NCBI RefSeq assembly: GCF_003344535.1
Contig: NZ_QPKS01000007.1
Span: 90,179 to 154,178, forward strand
Reading direction: 5' to 3'
Length of the DNA: 64,000 bases
From: Exiguobacterium flavidum
GTDB lineage: Bacteria > Bacillota > Bacilli > Exiguobacteriales > Exiguobacteriaceae
Numbering within the stretch: the first letter of the stretch is position 1; each line of letters opens with the position of its first letter. A program made the translations under genes and the position numbers. Below the pieces are notes generated by a model. That model did no database searches. It saw only the letters and a program-made list of their open reading frames with translations, and was not told the origin of the DNA. Below are positions 44,535-52,583 of the stretch, piece after piece.

Positions 44535-45122
44535 ATGAAGAAATGGATGACACTGCTCGCTGCGGCGGCGCTCGCACTGCTTGCCGGGTGTGGCGGTCCG
44601 ACACCGGCAGAGACGGCCGAAAGCTACCTTGGCGCCGTCAAGAAGGCCGACCTCGAGAAGGCACGCGACCTCTCCACAGGAGAGAATACGAGCATCGAAC
44701 AAAAAGCCGACGATCTGACGACGGAGGAGCGCGAGATGTTCGCGGGTATCTTCGAGGAACTCGAATATGACGTGACGAAAGAGAAAATCACCGGAGATAC
44801 AGCGACGGTCGAGGCGGATATCACGAATGTGGACATGGCGAAGGTGTTCGGAGGTGTCGTGCAGGAGTTGATCGGCGACGCATTCGCGGATGCCTTTGCC
44901 GGCGATACGCCGAGTGACGCGGAGATGGAGCAGAAGATGATGACGTTGCTCGAGAAGGAGCTTGCCAAGAAAGATCTTGACCGCGTCACGATGAAGACGA
45001 CGCTTCAGCTCAAGAAAGTAGACGGGGAATGGAAAGTCGATACGAGCGACGAGGTCATGAACGCCGTCAGCGGAGGGTTTTCTGACGTAGCAAATGAACT
45101 GAGCAAGATGGATTTGAACTGA
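44535..45122 (+). CDS. Lipoprotein with DUF4878-like domain
   Basis: 195 residues. Signal peptide MMKKWMTLLAAAALALLAGCG with lipobox LAGC, so it is exported and lipid-anchored at Cys20. The mature part is acidic; PAETAESYLGAVKKADLEKA and the C-terminal LKKVDGEWKVDTSDEV resemble DUF4878/NTF2-like lipoproteins. Function unknown. AGGAGG lies 8 bases before ATG 44535. It faces the GTPase gene head to head and ends in a perfect palindromic terminator. Confidence 0.82.
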   Translation: MKKWMTLLAAAALALLAGCGGPTPAETAESYLGAVKKADLEKARDLSTGENTSIEQKADDLTTEEREMFAGIFEELEYDVTKEKITGDTATVEADITNVDMAKVFGGVVQELIGDAFADAFAGDTPSDAEMEQKMMTLLEKELAKKDLDRVTMKTTLQLKKVDGEWKVDTSDEVMNAVSGGFSDVANELSKMDLN

Positions 45123-45160
45123 CGAAAAAAGGACGGGCCGCGGCCCGTCCTTTTTTCGTC
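45121..45160. terminator. Perfect palindromic bidirectional terminator
   Basis: All 40 bases form a perfect palindrome centred between 45140 and 45141 (GGACGGGCCG|CGGCCCGTCC flanked by A6/T6 and GACG/CGTC). Serves the lipoprotein gene and the convergent YdcZ gene. Confidence 0.93.
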
Positions 45161-45629
45161 ATCCAGCCATCTCTTTTTTTGAAACCTGCTCGGCTCGTCT
45201 ACCGCCGAGCTGGAACAGCAGGATGCCGGAGCCGATCATCACAACGCCGAGCGCCTTCATCCAGGAGAACGGCACCTGTTCGAGCCCGAACCAGCCGAGC
45301 GTGTCCCACAGGAGCGCGAAGCTGATCTGCGAGACCATGACGAGCGAGATCGCGTAGCCAGGACCGAGCTGCTGGACGCCTTGTGTCACCGACAATACGA
45401 CTCCGACGCCGATGATGCCGCTGAACCAGAACCAGGATTCTGCCTCGAAGTCGAACAAATTCGTCCCTTCGAAGGACAGGCCCGCGAGCAGCGAGGCGAG
45501 AAAGCCGAGTCCGAGGACGAGCGTCGTCGTCGCCCATGCGCCGACCTTCTGTTTGACGTTCGCGTTGAACGTATTTTGGATGGCGACCATCGTCCCGCCT
45601 AAAAGAGCGAGCATCATACCGAGTGCCAT
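45159..45629 (-). CDS. YdcZ/DUF606 (DMT superfamily) small membrane transporter, first pair
   Basis: 156 residues, five predicted helices, DUF606/YdcZ family of half-size drug/metabolite transporters: MMLALLGGTMVAIQNTFNANVKQKVG at the start and VSQISFALLWDTLGWFGLEQVPFSW near the end. Members of this family often occur in adjacent pairs and may form dimers; substrates are unknown. ATG 45629 follows AGGAGGAATCG. Last gene of an operon with a second YdcZ protein and a Crp/Fnr regulator between them. Confidence 0.85.
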   Translation of the reverse strand: MALGMMLALLGGTMVAIQNTFNANVKQKVGAWATTTLVLGLGFLASLLAGLSFEGTNLFDFEAESWFWFSGIIGVGVVLSVTQGVQQLGPGYAISLVMVSQISFALLWDTLGWFGLEQVPFSWMKALGVVMIGSGILLFQLGGRRAEQVSKKEMAG

Positions 45630-45642
45630 GATCGATTCCTCC

Positions 45643-46308
45643 TCATTCGTATATATTGTTGCCGGCGCGCATTTGCAGCGCCGAACGATCAAGCAGTCGG
45701 ACTGATCCGCGTCTGCGTTCAATCAATCCGTCCTGCTCGAAGTCGCGCAAGACGCGGTTCAGGTGACGATAGCTCGTCCCGATCAGATCGGCGACGTCCG
45801 AGAGCGCCATCTCCTCGAGCACTTCCCCGATCGGCGTCATCGACAACAGGTAGCTCGCGAGCCGCACTTCGACCGGATAGAGCAGGTTGAAACTCAAGGA
45901 GTTCGATTTCAGGAAAAACTTCTGCGTGATCGTCTCGAGCAAAAACCGGAGCAGCACCGGATCATCCGATCCGTGCTTCACGAGCGCCTCGTATGGGATA
46001 CCGAGCACGGTGACCGGTGTGACGGCCTCGACCGTGTTCATCAGATCCGTTCGTTGCACATATTCGATGTCCCCGATCAGATCGAGCGGATGCTTGAAGG
46101 AGAGAACGAGCCGTTTCCCTTCCGGCGATGTCGTCGAGATTTTCAACTTCCCTTCGATCAGCACGAACAGCCGCTCTGCCTGTTCTCCCTGCGTACAGAT
46201 TCGTTCGCCTGGGGTGAACGTATGCCGCGTGAAGTACGGATCGAACACCGGACCGAACACGTCATCGATCCCGTACTGTTCGAGCACGTTTCTGATGGAC
46301 TCTTCCAT
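45643..46308 (-). CDS. Crp/Fnr-family transcriptional regulator (YeiL-like)
   Basis: 221 residues. Cyclic-nucleotide-binding-type beta-barrel (~25-120: FTPGERICTQGEQAERLFVLIEGKLKIST) and C-terminal winged helix with LSDVADLIGTSYRHLNRVLRDFEQDGLIERRRG. It has a single cysteine, so no Fnr-type iron-sulfur cluster is possible. The arrangement resembles YeiL-type regulators. It lies between two YdcZ transporter genes, 12-13 bases from each, and probably controls them through the palindrome at 46809-46822. Ribosome site GAGGAGGGGG. Confidence 0.88.
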   Translation of the reverse strand: MEESIRNVLEQYGIDDVFGPVFDPYFTRHTFTPGERICTQGEQAERLFVLIEGKLKISTTSPEGKRLVLSFKHPLDLIGDIEYVQRTDLMNTVEAVTPVTVLGIPYEALVKHGSDDPVLLRFLLETITQKFFLKSNSLSFNLLYPVEVRLASYLLSMTPIGEVLEEMALSDVADLIGTSYRHLNRVLRDFEQDGLIERRRGSVRLLDRSALQMRAGNNIYE

Positions 46309-46320
46309 TCATCCCCCTCC

Positions 46321-46746
46321 TCACAGCTTCAAAATGACGACACCGGCGATCATCAGCGCGATGCCGAGGACTTGGGGCATACGCAGACGCCGTTTGACCA
46401 TGCCGAACCAGCCGTTCCAGTCGATCAGGAGTGCAAGCAGCAGCTGTGCGATCAAGAAGATCGAAATCGTCAGCGTGACCCCCATCCGGTGGACGGCAGT
46501 GATGTTGCTGAACAGGACGATCGCGGCGAGTGCCCCGCCTGACAGATAGATCGGCTTGACGTGCTTCATCTCCTTGAACGTCTTGTCCCGCAGCAAGAGC
46601 GCGACGAGCAACGCGACGAGGAACCCTGTCATTTGAGTGATCGTCGCTGCTTGCCATGTCCCGATGACAGAGCTGATCCTTGCGTTCGCGACGCTCTGGA
46701 GCGTCAGGAAGAAGCCGCCTGCGATGGCGAACAGTGTACCTCTCAT
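46321..46746 (-). CDS. YdcZ/DUF606 (DMT superfamily) small membrane transporter, first gene of pair
   Basis: 141 residues, five predicted helices: RGTLFAIAGGFFLTLQSVANARISSVIGTWQAATITQ and ISIFLIAQLLLALLIDWNGWFGMVKR are the paired DUF606 features. First gene of ydcZ-like/crp-like/ydcZ-like, led by a promoter with an inverted repeat at the transcription start. Substrate unknown. ATG 46746 follows AGGGAGGTTCG. Sequence is diverged from the partner at 45159-45629. Confidence 0.85.
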   Translation of the reverse strand: MRGTLFAIAGGFFLTLQSVANARISSVIGTWQAATITQMTGFLVALLVALLLRDKTFKEMKHVKPIYLSGGALAAIVLFSNITAVHRMGVTLTISIFLIAQLLLALLIDWNGWFGMVKRRLRMPQVLGIALMIAGVVILKL

Positions 46747-46808
46747 GATCGAACCTCCCTATTCCTTTTCGTTTGGTTCCATTAAAAAGCACTTCCCCCT
46801 CGTCTTAA

Positions 46809-46853
46809 AGGACATTTGTCCTAAATGATACAAGAAATCGGATAACTGCACAA
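46809..46853 (-). promoter_or_regulatory. Promoter and palindromic operator of the ydcZ-crp-ydcZ operon
   Basis: Minus-strand TTGTGC (46853-46848), 17-base spacer, TATCAT (46830-46825). Directly downstream AGGACA-AA-TGTCCT (46822-46809) is a perfect 14-bp palindrome at the expected start site. It is a candidate site for the operon's own Crp/Fnr regulator. The -35 overlaps the T tract of the preceding terminator. Confidence 0.65.
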
Positions 46854-46888
46854 AAAATAAAAAATGCCCTCTGCGCATGCAGAAGGCA
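46851..46888 (-). terminator. Terminator of the YjdM gene
   Basis: Minus-strand TGCC-TCTGC pairs with GCAGA-GGCA around ATGC, then six T. Confidence 0.85.
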
Positions 46889-46895
46889 CTCAATT

Positions 46896-47234
46896 TCAAA
46901 TTTTCTTGACGAACTCCGACTTCAGCTTCATCGCACCGAGGCCGTCGATCTTGCAGTCGATATCATGATCACCTTCGACGAGCCGGATTCCTTTGACCTT
47001 CGTCCCTTGCTTGACGACGAGCGACGTCCCCTTGACCTTCAAGTCCTTGATGACGGTGATCGTGTCGCCGTCCTTCAACTCGTTTCCGTTCACGTCACGG
47101 ACGACCTTCGCCGCTTCCGCCGCTTCAGTCTCACCCGCCGTCCACTCATGGGCGCATTCCGGGCAGACGTAGAGCGTTCCGTCCTCGTACGTGTATTCCG
47201 ACCCGCACTTCGGGCAATTCGGTAATTCTGTCAT
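46896..47234 (-). CDS. YjdM/PhnA-family zinc-ribbon protein
   Basis: 112 residues. N-terminal zinc ribbon [25 protein letters not shown] (two CxxC pairs) and the YjdM C-terminal domain [42 protein letters not shown]. Once called phosphonoacetate hydrolase-related (PhnA), but the family's function is not established. ATG 47234 follows GGAGGAATG. Monocistronic. Confidence 0.9.
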   Translation of the reverse strand: MTELPNCPKCGSEYTYEDGTLYVCPECAHEWTAGETEAAEAAKVVRDVNGNELKDGDTITVIKDLKVKGTSLVVKQGTKVKGIRLVEGDHDIDCKIDGLGAMKLKSEFVKKI

Positions 47235-47328
47235 CTTGCATTCCTCCGTTTCCTATCCATCCATTATACGCAAGAGCAGCCGTCCTGCTTTCAACAGTTG
47301 TATCGATTTTTCGACATTCAGGCAGGCG

Positions 47329-47355
47329 AAAGGACGCATGCAAGCATGCGCCCCC
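47329..47355 (-). terminator. Possible terminator of the PPK2 gene
   Basis: GACGCATGC/GCATGCGCC hairpin with only a short CCTTTC tract after it on the minus strand; weak evidence. Confidence 0.45.
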
Positions 47356-47358
47356 TCA

Positions 47359-48225
47359 TCACTCCGCTTCTTTTTCAAGCTTTTCGATGTATTTGTCGAG
47401 CTCCTCCCGGTCCTCTTCCGAGATTTCCGGGAACTGCGGATCGAGCTTCTCGAGCAACTCGTTCATCACTTCCGAGACGAGATAGCGCGAGTGCCACTCG
47501 TCGTCGGCGGGCAGGACGTGCCACGGTGCATGCTCGGTCGACGTATGAGCGAGCATGTCTTCGAAGATGTCCTGGTACTCGTCCCAGTGCTCGCGCTCCT
47601 TGACGTCGTTGAACGAGAACTCCCAGTTCTTCTTCGGATTCTTCATCCGTTCGAGCAGCCGTTTGCGTTGCTCTTCCTTCGAGACATTGAAGAAGAACTT
47701 GACGATGTAGAAACCATTCTCATGCATGTAACGTTCGAAGTCGTTGATCTGCCGGTAGCGCACCTTCCAGACATCATCCCCTTCGGCATCGTCCGGCACC
47801 TCATGTTCCTCGAGCAGGTCGTGGACGCGCGGGGCGATGACTTCCTCATAATAGGAACGGTTGAGGATCCCGACCTCGCCGCGTGCCGGCAACCCTTCAT
47901 GGACGCGCCACAGGTAGTCATGCTTCTGCTCGGTTTCGGACGGTTTTTTGACGGAGATCGTCTTCAACCCTTGTGCGTTCAGGTTCGAGAAGATATAACT
48001 GATCGCCTCGTCCTTGCCGCCTGCATCCATCGCCTGGAGGACGACGAGAATCCCGTGCTTCTCCTCTGCGTGAAGCTTCCAGTGAAGATCCTTCAGCTTC
48101 TCGATGCTCTCCGGTACCTTTTGCTCGAGCAATTCCTTTTCACTTGGACGTTCGTCCTCACTCGTCGCGTAGCTCGAAAGTTCGAACGCCTTATTTGGTG
48201 TGACACGATATTTTGAAAGATCCAT
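47359..48225 (-). CDS. Polyphosphate kinase 2 family enzyme
   Basis: 288 residues; transfers phosphate between polyphosphate and nucleotides. P-loop kinase fold with Walker A LQAMDAGGKDEAISYIFS, the second conserved block LNRSYYEEVIAPRVH, and the lid RLLERMKNPKKNWEFSFNDVKEREHWDEYQDIFEDML. Length and motifs fit the single-domain PPK2 class that includes AMP- and ADP-phosphorylating enzymes; the class cannot be fixed by eye. The standard AAGKD reads AGGKD here. ATG 48225 follows GAGGAG at 6 bases. Confidence 0.9.
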   Translation of the reverse strand: MDLSKYRVTPNKAFELSSYATSEDERPSEKELLEQKVPESIEKLKDLHWKLHAEEKHGILVVLQAMDAGGKDEAISYIFSNLNAQGLKTISVKKPSETEQKHDYLWRVHEGLPARGEVGILNRSYYEEVIAPRVHDLLEEHEVPDDAEGDDVWKVRYRQINDFERYMHENGFYIVKFFFNVSKEEQRKRLLERMKNPKKNWEFSFNDVKEREHWDEYQDIFEDMLAHTSTEHAPWHVLPADDEWHSRYLVSEVMNELLEKLDPQFPEISEEDREELDKYIEKLEKEAE

Positions 48226-48316
48226 GATCGTCTCCTCGTTTCTATAATCGAATGATAGGCCATGGTCTTTCATTACCCCGTTTCGCAAAACCAAAAACAG
48301 GTTCAGAAGAACTTAT

Positions 48317-48760
48317 TCAATTGACATCTCCGAGATACACGAGCTTTTTGTGCTGAGCGGCGATTACCGGGCGAATCGCCATCGGATACACACGATAGTT
48401 TTCGAGGGCTGCGAGCGGCACCCATTCGATTCCCGTCTGATGGACATCCGGTTGCGTCGCCTCCACCTGTCGCCCAAGCAAGCGACACGCGAAGTAGAAT
48501 TCAATCTGATGGACGTCCGCGTCATGAATCGCGAACTCGTGATTCTGTCCGATGTATTCACGGATATGGAGCAAGTCGAATGCCTCGACCTGTTCGCCGA
48601 GCTCCTCGATGCATTCCCGGACGACTGCTTCGTGAAGCGTCTCTCCTTGTTCTTGTCCTCCGCCCGGAAAAAGATAGAAGCATCCTTCCGCATCGATGTT
48701 CTTCGTCAACAACACTTTTCCGTCCTCGATGATGACGGCCTTCGCTGAGTTTCTGATCAT
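48317..48760 (-). CDS. Nudix hydrolase
   Basis: 147 residues with a complete Nudix box, GGQEQGETLHEAVVRECIEELGE (Gx5Ex7REUxEExGU), which binds the metal for pyrophosphohydrolysis of nucleoside diphosphate-linked substrates. The N-terminus is IRNSAKAVIIEDGKVLLTKN. Substrate unknown. Its ATG overlaps the stop of the APH-like gene (ATGA), so it is the last gene of a compact four-gene run with two acetyltransferases and a kinase-like protein. Confidence 0.9.
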   Translation of the reverse strand: MIRNSAKAVIIEDGKVLLTKNIDAEGCFYLFPGGGQEQGETLHEAVVRECIEELGEQVEAFDLLHIREYIGQNHEFAIHDADVHQIEFYFACRLLGRQVEATQPDVHQTGIEWVPLAALENYRVYPMAIRPVIAAQHKKLVYLGDVN

Positions 48761-49719
48761 GGTTCCTCCTTAAGCAGTTTTCGGTGATCAAGCAACAGGC
48801 GCAGCCACTGCGCCGGCTTGTCGTACGATTCCTTCCGGTCAGCCCGGTGCGGCGTGATATACAGGTGCCAGCTGAGCGCGCGATAGACGCAACCGATCTG
48901 TTCTGCGAGCAGGAGCTGCCGCGCGAGCGTCGCGTCGCTCGCGTACCCTTTCCACGCCTCCAGGTAAATGGGACGGAACCTTTCGATTTCATGCATCCAA
49001 TTCTCTTCCGTGTCATCTTCGAGCAGCTCGAACAGCGAATTCCAGAAGACACGCGTACTGAGGAACGGGTGGGTCACAGAAGCATCCCCCCAGTCGAACA
49101 GGCGGCATCGCCCATGGTCGATGTAGATGTTACCGGAATGCAGATCACCGTGGTCGATCGCATCCGGCAATGATCCTTCCATCTCATCGCACATCTGCAA
49201 CAGCTCTTCTTTCAGAGCAAGTATGGCCTCCGTTTCATCCGCCTCGAGTCCCGTCGCGCATAACGACTCGAGATGATTCGCGATCTCTTGTCTGACGACA
49301 GGCATCCGCCGGTCCGGCACGCCACTGGCAAGCAATTCCGGAACGAGCGGAATCGTCCGGCGCTGGAAATCTGCATAATGCCGCAAGCATGCCTGATAAT
49401 GCTCTCGATCCGGTGCTTCCCTGAGAAGGACGCCAGGCAACTCGTGCATCAACAGCCAATTCTCTCTTCTGTTCACGGCGATGAGATCGACCGTCTCGCC
49501 CGGGAATCCCTGAGCAATCAATTCCGTCAGAGCTGCCTCGAAGGCTGCTGCCTCGTTGACGGCCTTTACGAAATAGGTGCGGTCTTTCGAACGCCCCCTC
49601 AACAGGAAGGACATATCGGTGTTCTTCAGTACCTCGAAGGAGAGGTCTTCTTCCGTCTCGGCCGTCGCCCAGTCCTCCAATCGCCGTCGGTACTGTTTGT
49701 TTTGCCAGCGTGCTTCCAC
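48757..49719 (-). CDS. Aminoglycoside phosphotransferase-family (APH) protein
   Basis: About 320 residues. Kinase-like APH fold with the catalytic loop DAIDHGDLHSGNIYID (HGDxxxxN) and metal-binding LFDWGDASVTHPFLS. The family phosphorylates antibiotics, sugars or amino alcohols; this one is not recognisable as a known resistance enzyme. Start GTG 49719 is 7 bases after AAGGAGG, which lies in the last codons of the upstream GNAT gene; GTG 49725 is too close. Coupled to GNAT upstream and Nudix downstream. Confidence 0.87.
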   Translation of the reverse strand: MEARWQNKQYRRRLEDWATAETEEDLSFEVLKNTDMSFLLRGRSKDRTYFVKAVNEAAAFEAALTELIAQGFPGETVDLIAVNRRENWLLMHELPGVLLREAPDREHYQACLRHYADFQRRTIPLVPELLASGVPDRRMPVVRQEIANHLESLCATGLEADETEAILALKEELLQMCDEMEGSLPDAIDHGDLHSGNIYIDHGRCRLFDWGDASVTHPFLSTRVFWNSLFELLEDDTEENWMHEIERFRPIYLEAWKGYASDATLARQLLLAEQIGCVYRALSWHLYITPHRADRKESYDKPAQWLRLLLDHRKLLKEEP

Positions 49720-49721
49720 GT

Positions 49722-50273
49722 TCACCCCTCCTTGCGAAAACGGGCCATCAACACCGTATCGTGATAGGTTCCGTCACTTAAACGCTTATCCTTCCTCAGG
49801 ATACCTTCTACGTTGAAGCCGAGCCGCTCGTAAAGTTGTTTCGCCTTCTCGTTCGTTTCGAGCACACTGAGTCTCACCTTCTCGATGCCGGTCGCGTCCG
49901 CCCATTCGAGAGATTCTGTGAGGAGCCCCTTACCGATGCCGAACCCCCAGAATTCCTGAATGACGCCGACACCGAACTCGACCTGGTGCGCCAGCCGTTT
50001 CAACTCGCTTCCCTGACAACGCGAGAATCCGACAAGGCGCCCGTCTGTCTCGGCAACGAGGAACAGGTTGTTGCTGCTCTTTGTATCCGACTCGATCAAA
50101 CCTTCGAACATCTCCTGATCGAGATATCCTTCCCCGCGTTCCCTGTCCATGTTCTCCGTCTCGCCGTCGATCGTCAGACGCAAATCGACGAGTTGGAGAG
50201 CATCTCGCTGCTCCGCCGGACGAATCACGTATTGAAGCCCGTTTCTCTCATATGTAGCTACCTCAATCGTCAT
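49722..50273 (-). CDS. GNAT-family N-acetyltransferase
   Basis: 183 residues. Central GNAT core with VEFGVGVIQEFWGFGIGKGLLTESLEWADATGIEKVRLSVLETNEKAKQLYERLGF; the acetyl-CoA P-loop is FWGFGIGKG. Similar in style to RimI/RimJ-like enzymes. Acceptor unknown. ATG 50273 follows AAGGAGG at 8 bases. A longer open frame exists upstream without support. Starts 13 bases after the Eis-like gene and ends 2 bases before the APH gene. Confidence 0.87.
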   Translation of the reverse strand: MTIEVATYERNGLQYVIRPAEQRDALQLVDLRLTIDGETENMDRERGEGYLDQEMFEGLIESDTKSSNNLFLVAETDGRLVGFSRCQGSELKRLAHQVEFGVGVIQEFWGFGIGKGLLTESLEWADATGIEKVRLSVLETNEKAKQLYERLGFNVEGILRKDKRLSDGTYHDTVLMARFRKEG

Positions 50274-50286
50274 GTTCGTTTCCTCC

Positions 50287-51507
50287 TTAAAATCCTGTCG
50301 TACAGAACGGTTTTTTCGCATACCCGAAGAGCTGACCAAGCACGCCGCTCCATTCTTCCGGGACGTGTGCCTTGCCGAAGCGGACAAGTCCTCGGAGCGT
50401 CGCAGCGCCCATGACGAGCGACGAGAAATCGGCGATGTCGAGCGTCAGGCTGACAGCCGGTTCTTCGTCACCGATCGAGATTTGTCCGCCCTTCACGACG
50501 ACCGTGAACACACGGTCGTTCCGTGCGATCAAGTCATCCCGAATCGTCAGGCGGCAAACGAAATCGGGGATTCCTGTCCCGTCGAGCATCATGATCACCC
50601 GTTCGGCGTCGACGACGCGGTACATGACGCCGCTCCCTTGCCGGTTCGTCTCATGGTAGACGCTGACGAGCAGACGATCACTGCCGTTTCGCGGATCATC
50701 AAGCGCAAGATAGAACTCCTCTTCCTGCGTGTTCAGCAGAACATACCGAATCTGGTCGCGCTGACTCTGCAGGAATGCCATCCAGTCGAGAAAGCTCTCG
50801 TCTTCGCAGGCGAACTCCGAGATGAACAGGTCGTTTACGAGGAACGACGTCTCGCCTTTCTTGAAGCGTGTCCACATATAACCGCGTACGCCTCCGAACC
50901 GCTCGAGGACGAAGACACGACACTGCGGATCGCGCCACCATTTCAGGAAATCTTCCATCGTCTTCTCGATCAGACCATGGTGCCGTGAAACGCGCCAAGC
51001 ATGATAGGAGGCGATCGCTTCCGCGTCCTCCGGTGTCGCGAGGCGGATATGTGCCTTCGACCCTTCTGCAGGCAACAGCTCCGGTCTGATCTGATACTGA
51101 TTCATCCGTGTACCGTGACCGAAGCCCATCTTTCGGTAGAAGGCGGGATTGAACGGATAGAGCAGCGCGATCGGCATCTGCTTTTCCTCAGCGTCCTTCA
51201 GGAAATACTTCACGAGTTCGAGCGCGACTCCCTCCTTCTTGTGACAGAAGTCGACCGCGACGGAGCCGAGTCCTGATGCCTCGATCATCACACCTCTGAA
51301 ATTCATCGAGAAGTCGTGCAGCCGCATCGCTCCGACGAACGCCCCGTGTTGCCTCAAACCGATATGCCGCACCGTCTCCCCCATCGACGCGCGCGACAAC
51401 TGATACATCTGTTCCTCGGTCATCCCGAGTCCCGGATATGCCGTGCAGAACAGCGGTGCCAGTTCTTCGAGCTCTTCTTCTACTTCGATCCATTCCTTCA
51501 TCTTCAT
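50287..51507 (-). CDS. Eis-like GNAT acetyltransferase with SCP2-type C-terminal domain
   Basis: 406 residues. First GNAT half (~1-150: MRLHDFSMNFRGVMIEASGLGSVAVDFCHKKEGVALELVKYFL, with GLGSVAVDFCHKKEGVA as the acetyl-CoA loop), a second GNAT-like half (~160-290), and a C-terminal sterol-carrier-like domain (~300-400), the Eis architecture. Eis relatives acetylate aminoglycosides or protein lysines; substrate here unknown. ATG 51507 is six bases after AAAGGA. First gene of Eis-GNAT-APH-Nudix. Confidence 0.87.
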   Translation of the reverse strand: MKMKEWIEVEEELEELAPLFCTAYPGLGMTEEQMYQLSRASMGETVRHIGLRQHGAFVGAMRLHDFSMNFRGVMIEASGLGSVAVDFCHKKEGVALELVKYFLKDAEEKQMPIALLYPFNPAFYRKMGFGHGTRMNQYQIRPELLPAEGSKAHIRLATPEDAEAIASYHAWRVSRHHGLIEKTMEDFLKWWRDPQCRVFVLERFGGVRGYMWTRFKKGETSFLVNDLFISEFACEDESFLDWMAFLQSQRDQIRYVLLNTQEEEFYLALDDPRNGSDRLLVSVYHETNRQGSGVMYRVVDAERVIMMLDGTGIPDFVCRLTIRDDLIARNDRVFTVVVKGGQISIGDEEPAVSLTLDIADFSSLVMGAATLRGLVRFGKAHVPEEWSGVLGQLFGYAKKPFCTTGF

Positions 51508-51695
51508 CCATCTTCCTTTCCGCCTATGTCGCAACCTATCCTTATTCGCCCCGAAAAACGTCAACTCCCCCTTCGTTAGTGAAAGATTCGAAGCGAATAA
51601 GACCTGCCTGCAGCAGACCATCTTCTCGCTTCAAAAAAATCCTTCGTTGCGGCGACTTTCCTTTCCAGTGTCATTAACAAAAGAAATTGTCATAC

Positions 51696-51737
51696 TTGCA
51701 TTCCATTCATCCTGACAATATACTGTTAATGACAGTA
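51696..51737 (+). promoter_or_regulatory. PadR operon promoter and operator
   Basis: TTGCAT (51696-51701), 17-base spacer, TATACT (51719-51724). TACTGT-TAATG-ACAGTA (51721-51737) is a perfect inverted repeat overlapping the -10 and start site, the expected place for PadR autorepression. Confidence 0.72.
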
Positions 51738-51769
51738 TGGTGTTTATAACAGTAAAGGGAGGAATTAAT

Positions 51770-52108
51770 ATGAAACACACAGGTCGGCACACAGGAGCAT
51801 TTTTGTTGTTATTTCTAGCGGAAGGTCCGACATACGGCGGACACCTCATGCAGCGTTGCGCAGAAGAACTGCCCTATAATCCGATTGATAGTGCAATTTT
51901 ATACCGAACGTTAAAGAAACTCGAAGAGGAAGGCGCGGTGGAATCCTACCTCCCTGCCTCTGCGCAAAATAAGCTGGTCAAGATGTACCGGATCACCCCC
52001 CTCGGGAAAGAACGCCTGGCAGCGTTCCGGACAGATATCGAAGAGAAGCAAAAAAACCTCGCCTTCTTCCTGAAGCGTTACGCGGAGATGGTGGAAAACG
52101 ATGGCTAA
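51770..52108 (+). CDS. PadR-family transcriptional regulator
   Basis: 112 residues, winged helix of the PadR type: TGAFLLLFLAEGPTYGGHLMQRCAEELPYNPIDSAILYRTLKKLEEEGAVESYLP, then a C-terminal helix for dimerisation. The ligand is unknown. ATG 51770 follows GGGAGGAATTA. Its 3' end overlaps the next permease gene by 8 bases, so regulator and two membrane proteins form one transcript. Likely autorepressed through the palindrome at 51721-51737. Confidence 0.9.
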   Translation: MKHTGRHTGAFLLLFLAEGPTYGGHLMQRCAEELPYNPIDSAILYRTLKKLEEEGAVESYLPASAQNKLVKMYRITPLGKERLAAFRTDIEEKQKNLAFFLKRYAEMVENDG

Positions 52109-52583
52109 CGGCATCGCACTTTACGGAACGGTTCTTCTTCTGACCACCCTCTCCTTCTACAAAGACCGTCAAAAGACGCGAGCTGCTCTCGCGAAATCCT
52201 GGAAGATGTTCCTCAATCTGCTTCCGGACCTGCTCGCCATCATGTTGTTCGTTGGTGTGTCTCTCTCCGTGCTTACTCCGGCCGCTATCTCTTCGATGAT
52301 CGGAGAGACCTCCGGATGGATGGGGATGGGGAGTGCTCTGTTAATTGGCTCCGTCGCGCTCATCCCGAGCTTCATCGTCTTTCCACTTGGTGCCACACTG
52401 GTCGAAAATGGCGCTGGACTAGCTCAAGTTGCTGCGTTGATGGCTTCTCTCATGGCGGTAGGTGTCGTGACGATCCCCCTTGAGAGCCGTCTGTTCGGAA
52501 AACGTTTCGCCTATGCCAGAAACGCCTCTGCGTTTTTGATGTGCCTGCTGTTCGCTCTTCTCGTCTCGGAGGTGCTCGGATGA
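52101..52583 (+). CDS. Permease half, DUF318-like, first subunit
   Basis: 160 residues with four or five helices. LAKSWKMFLNLLPDLLAIMLFVGVSLSVLTPAAISSMIGETSGWMGMGSALLIGSVALIPSFIVFPLGATLVENGAG resembles one half of the DUF318/YraQ permease family, in which a full-length protein carries two such repeats. Here the two halves are separate genes. Cargo unknown; some full-length relatives are arsenic or metal efflux proteins. Overlaps padR by 8 bases and the second half by 4 (ATGA). Confidence 0.75.
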   Translation: MANGIALYGTVLLLTTLSFYKDRQKTRAALAKSWKMFLNLLPDLLAIMLFVGVSLSVLTPAAISSMIGETSGWMGMGSALLIGSVALIPSFIVFPLGATLVENGAGLAQVAALMASLMAVGVVTIPLESRLFGKRFAYARNASAFLMCLLFALLVSEVLG

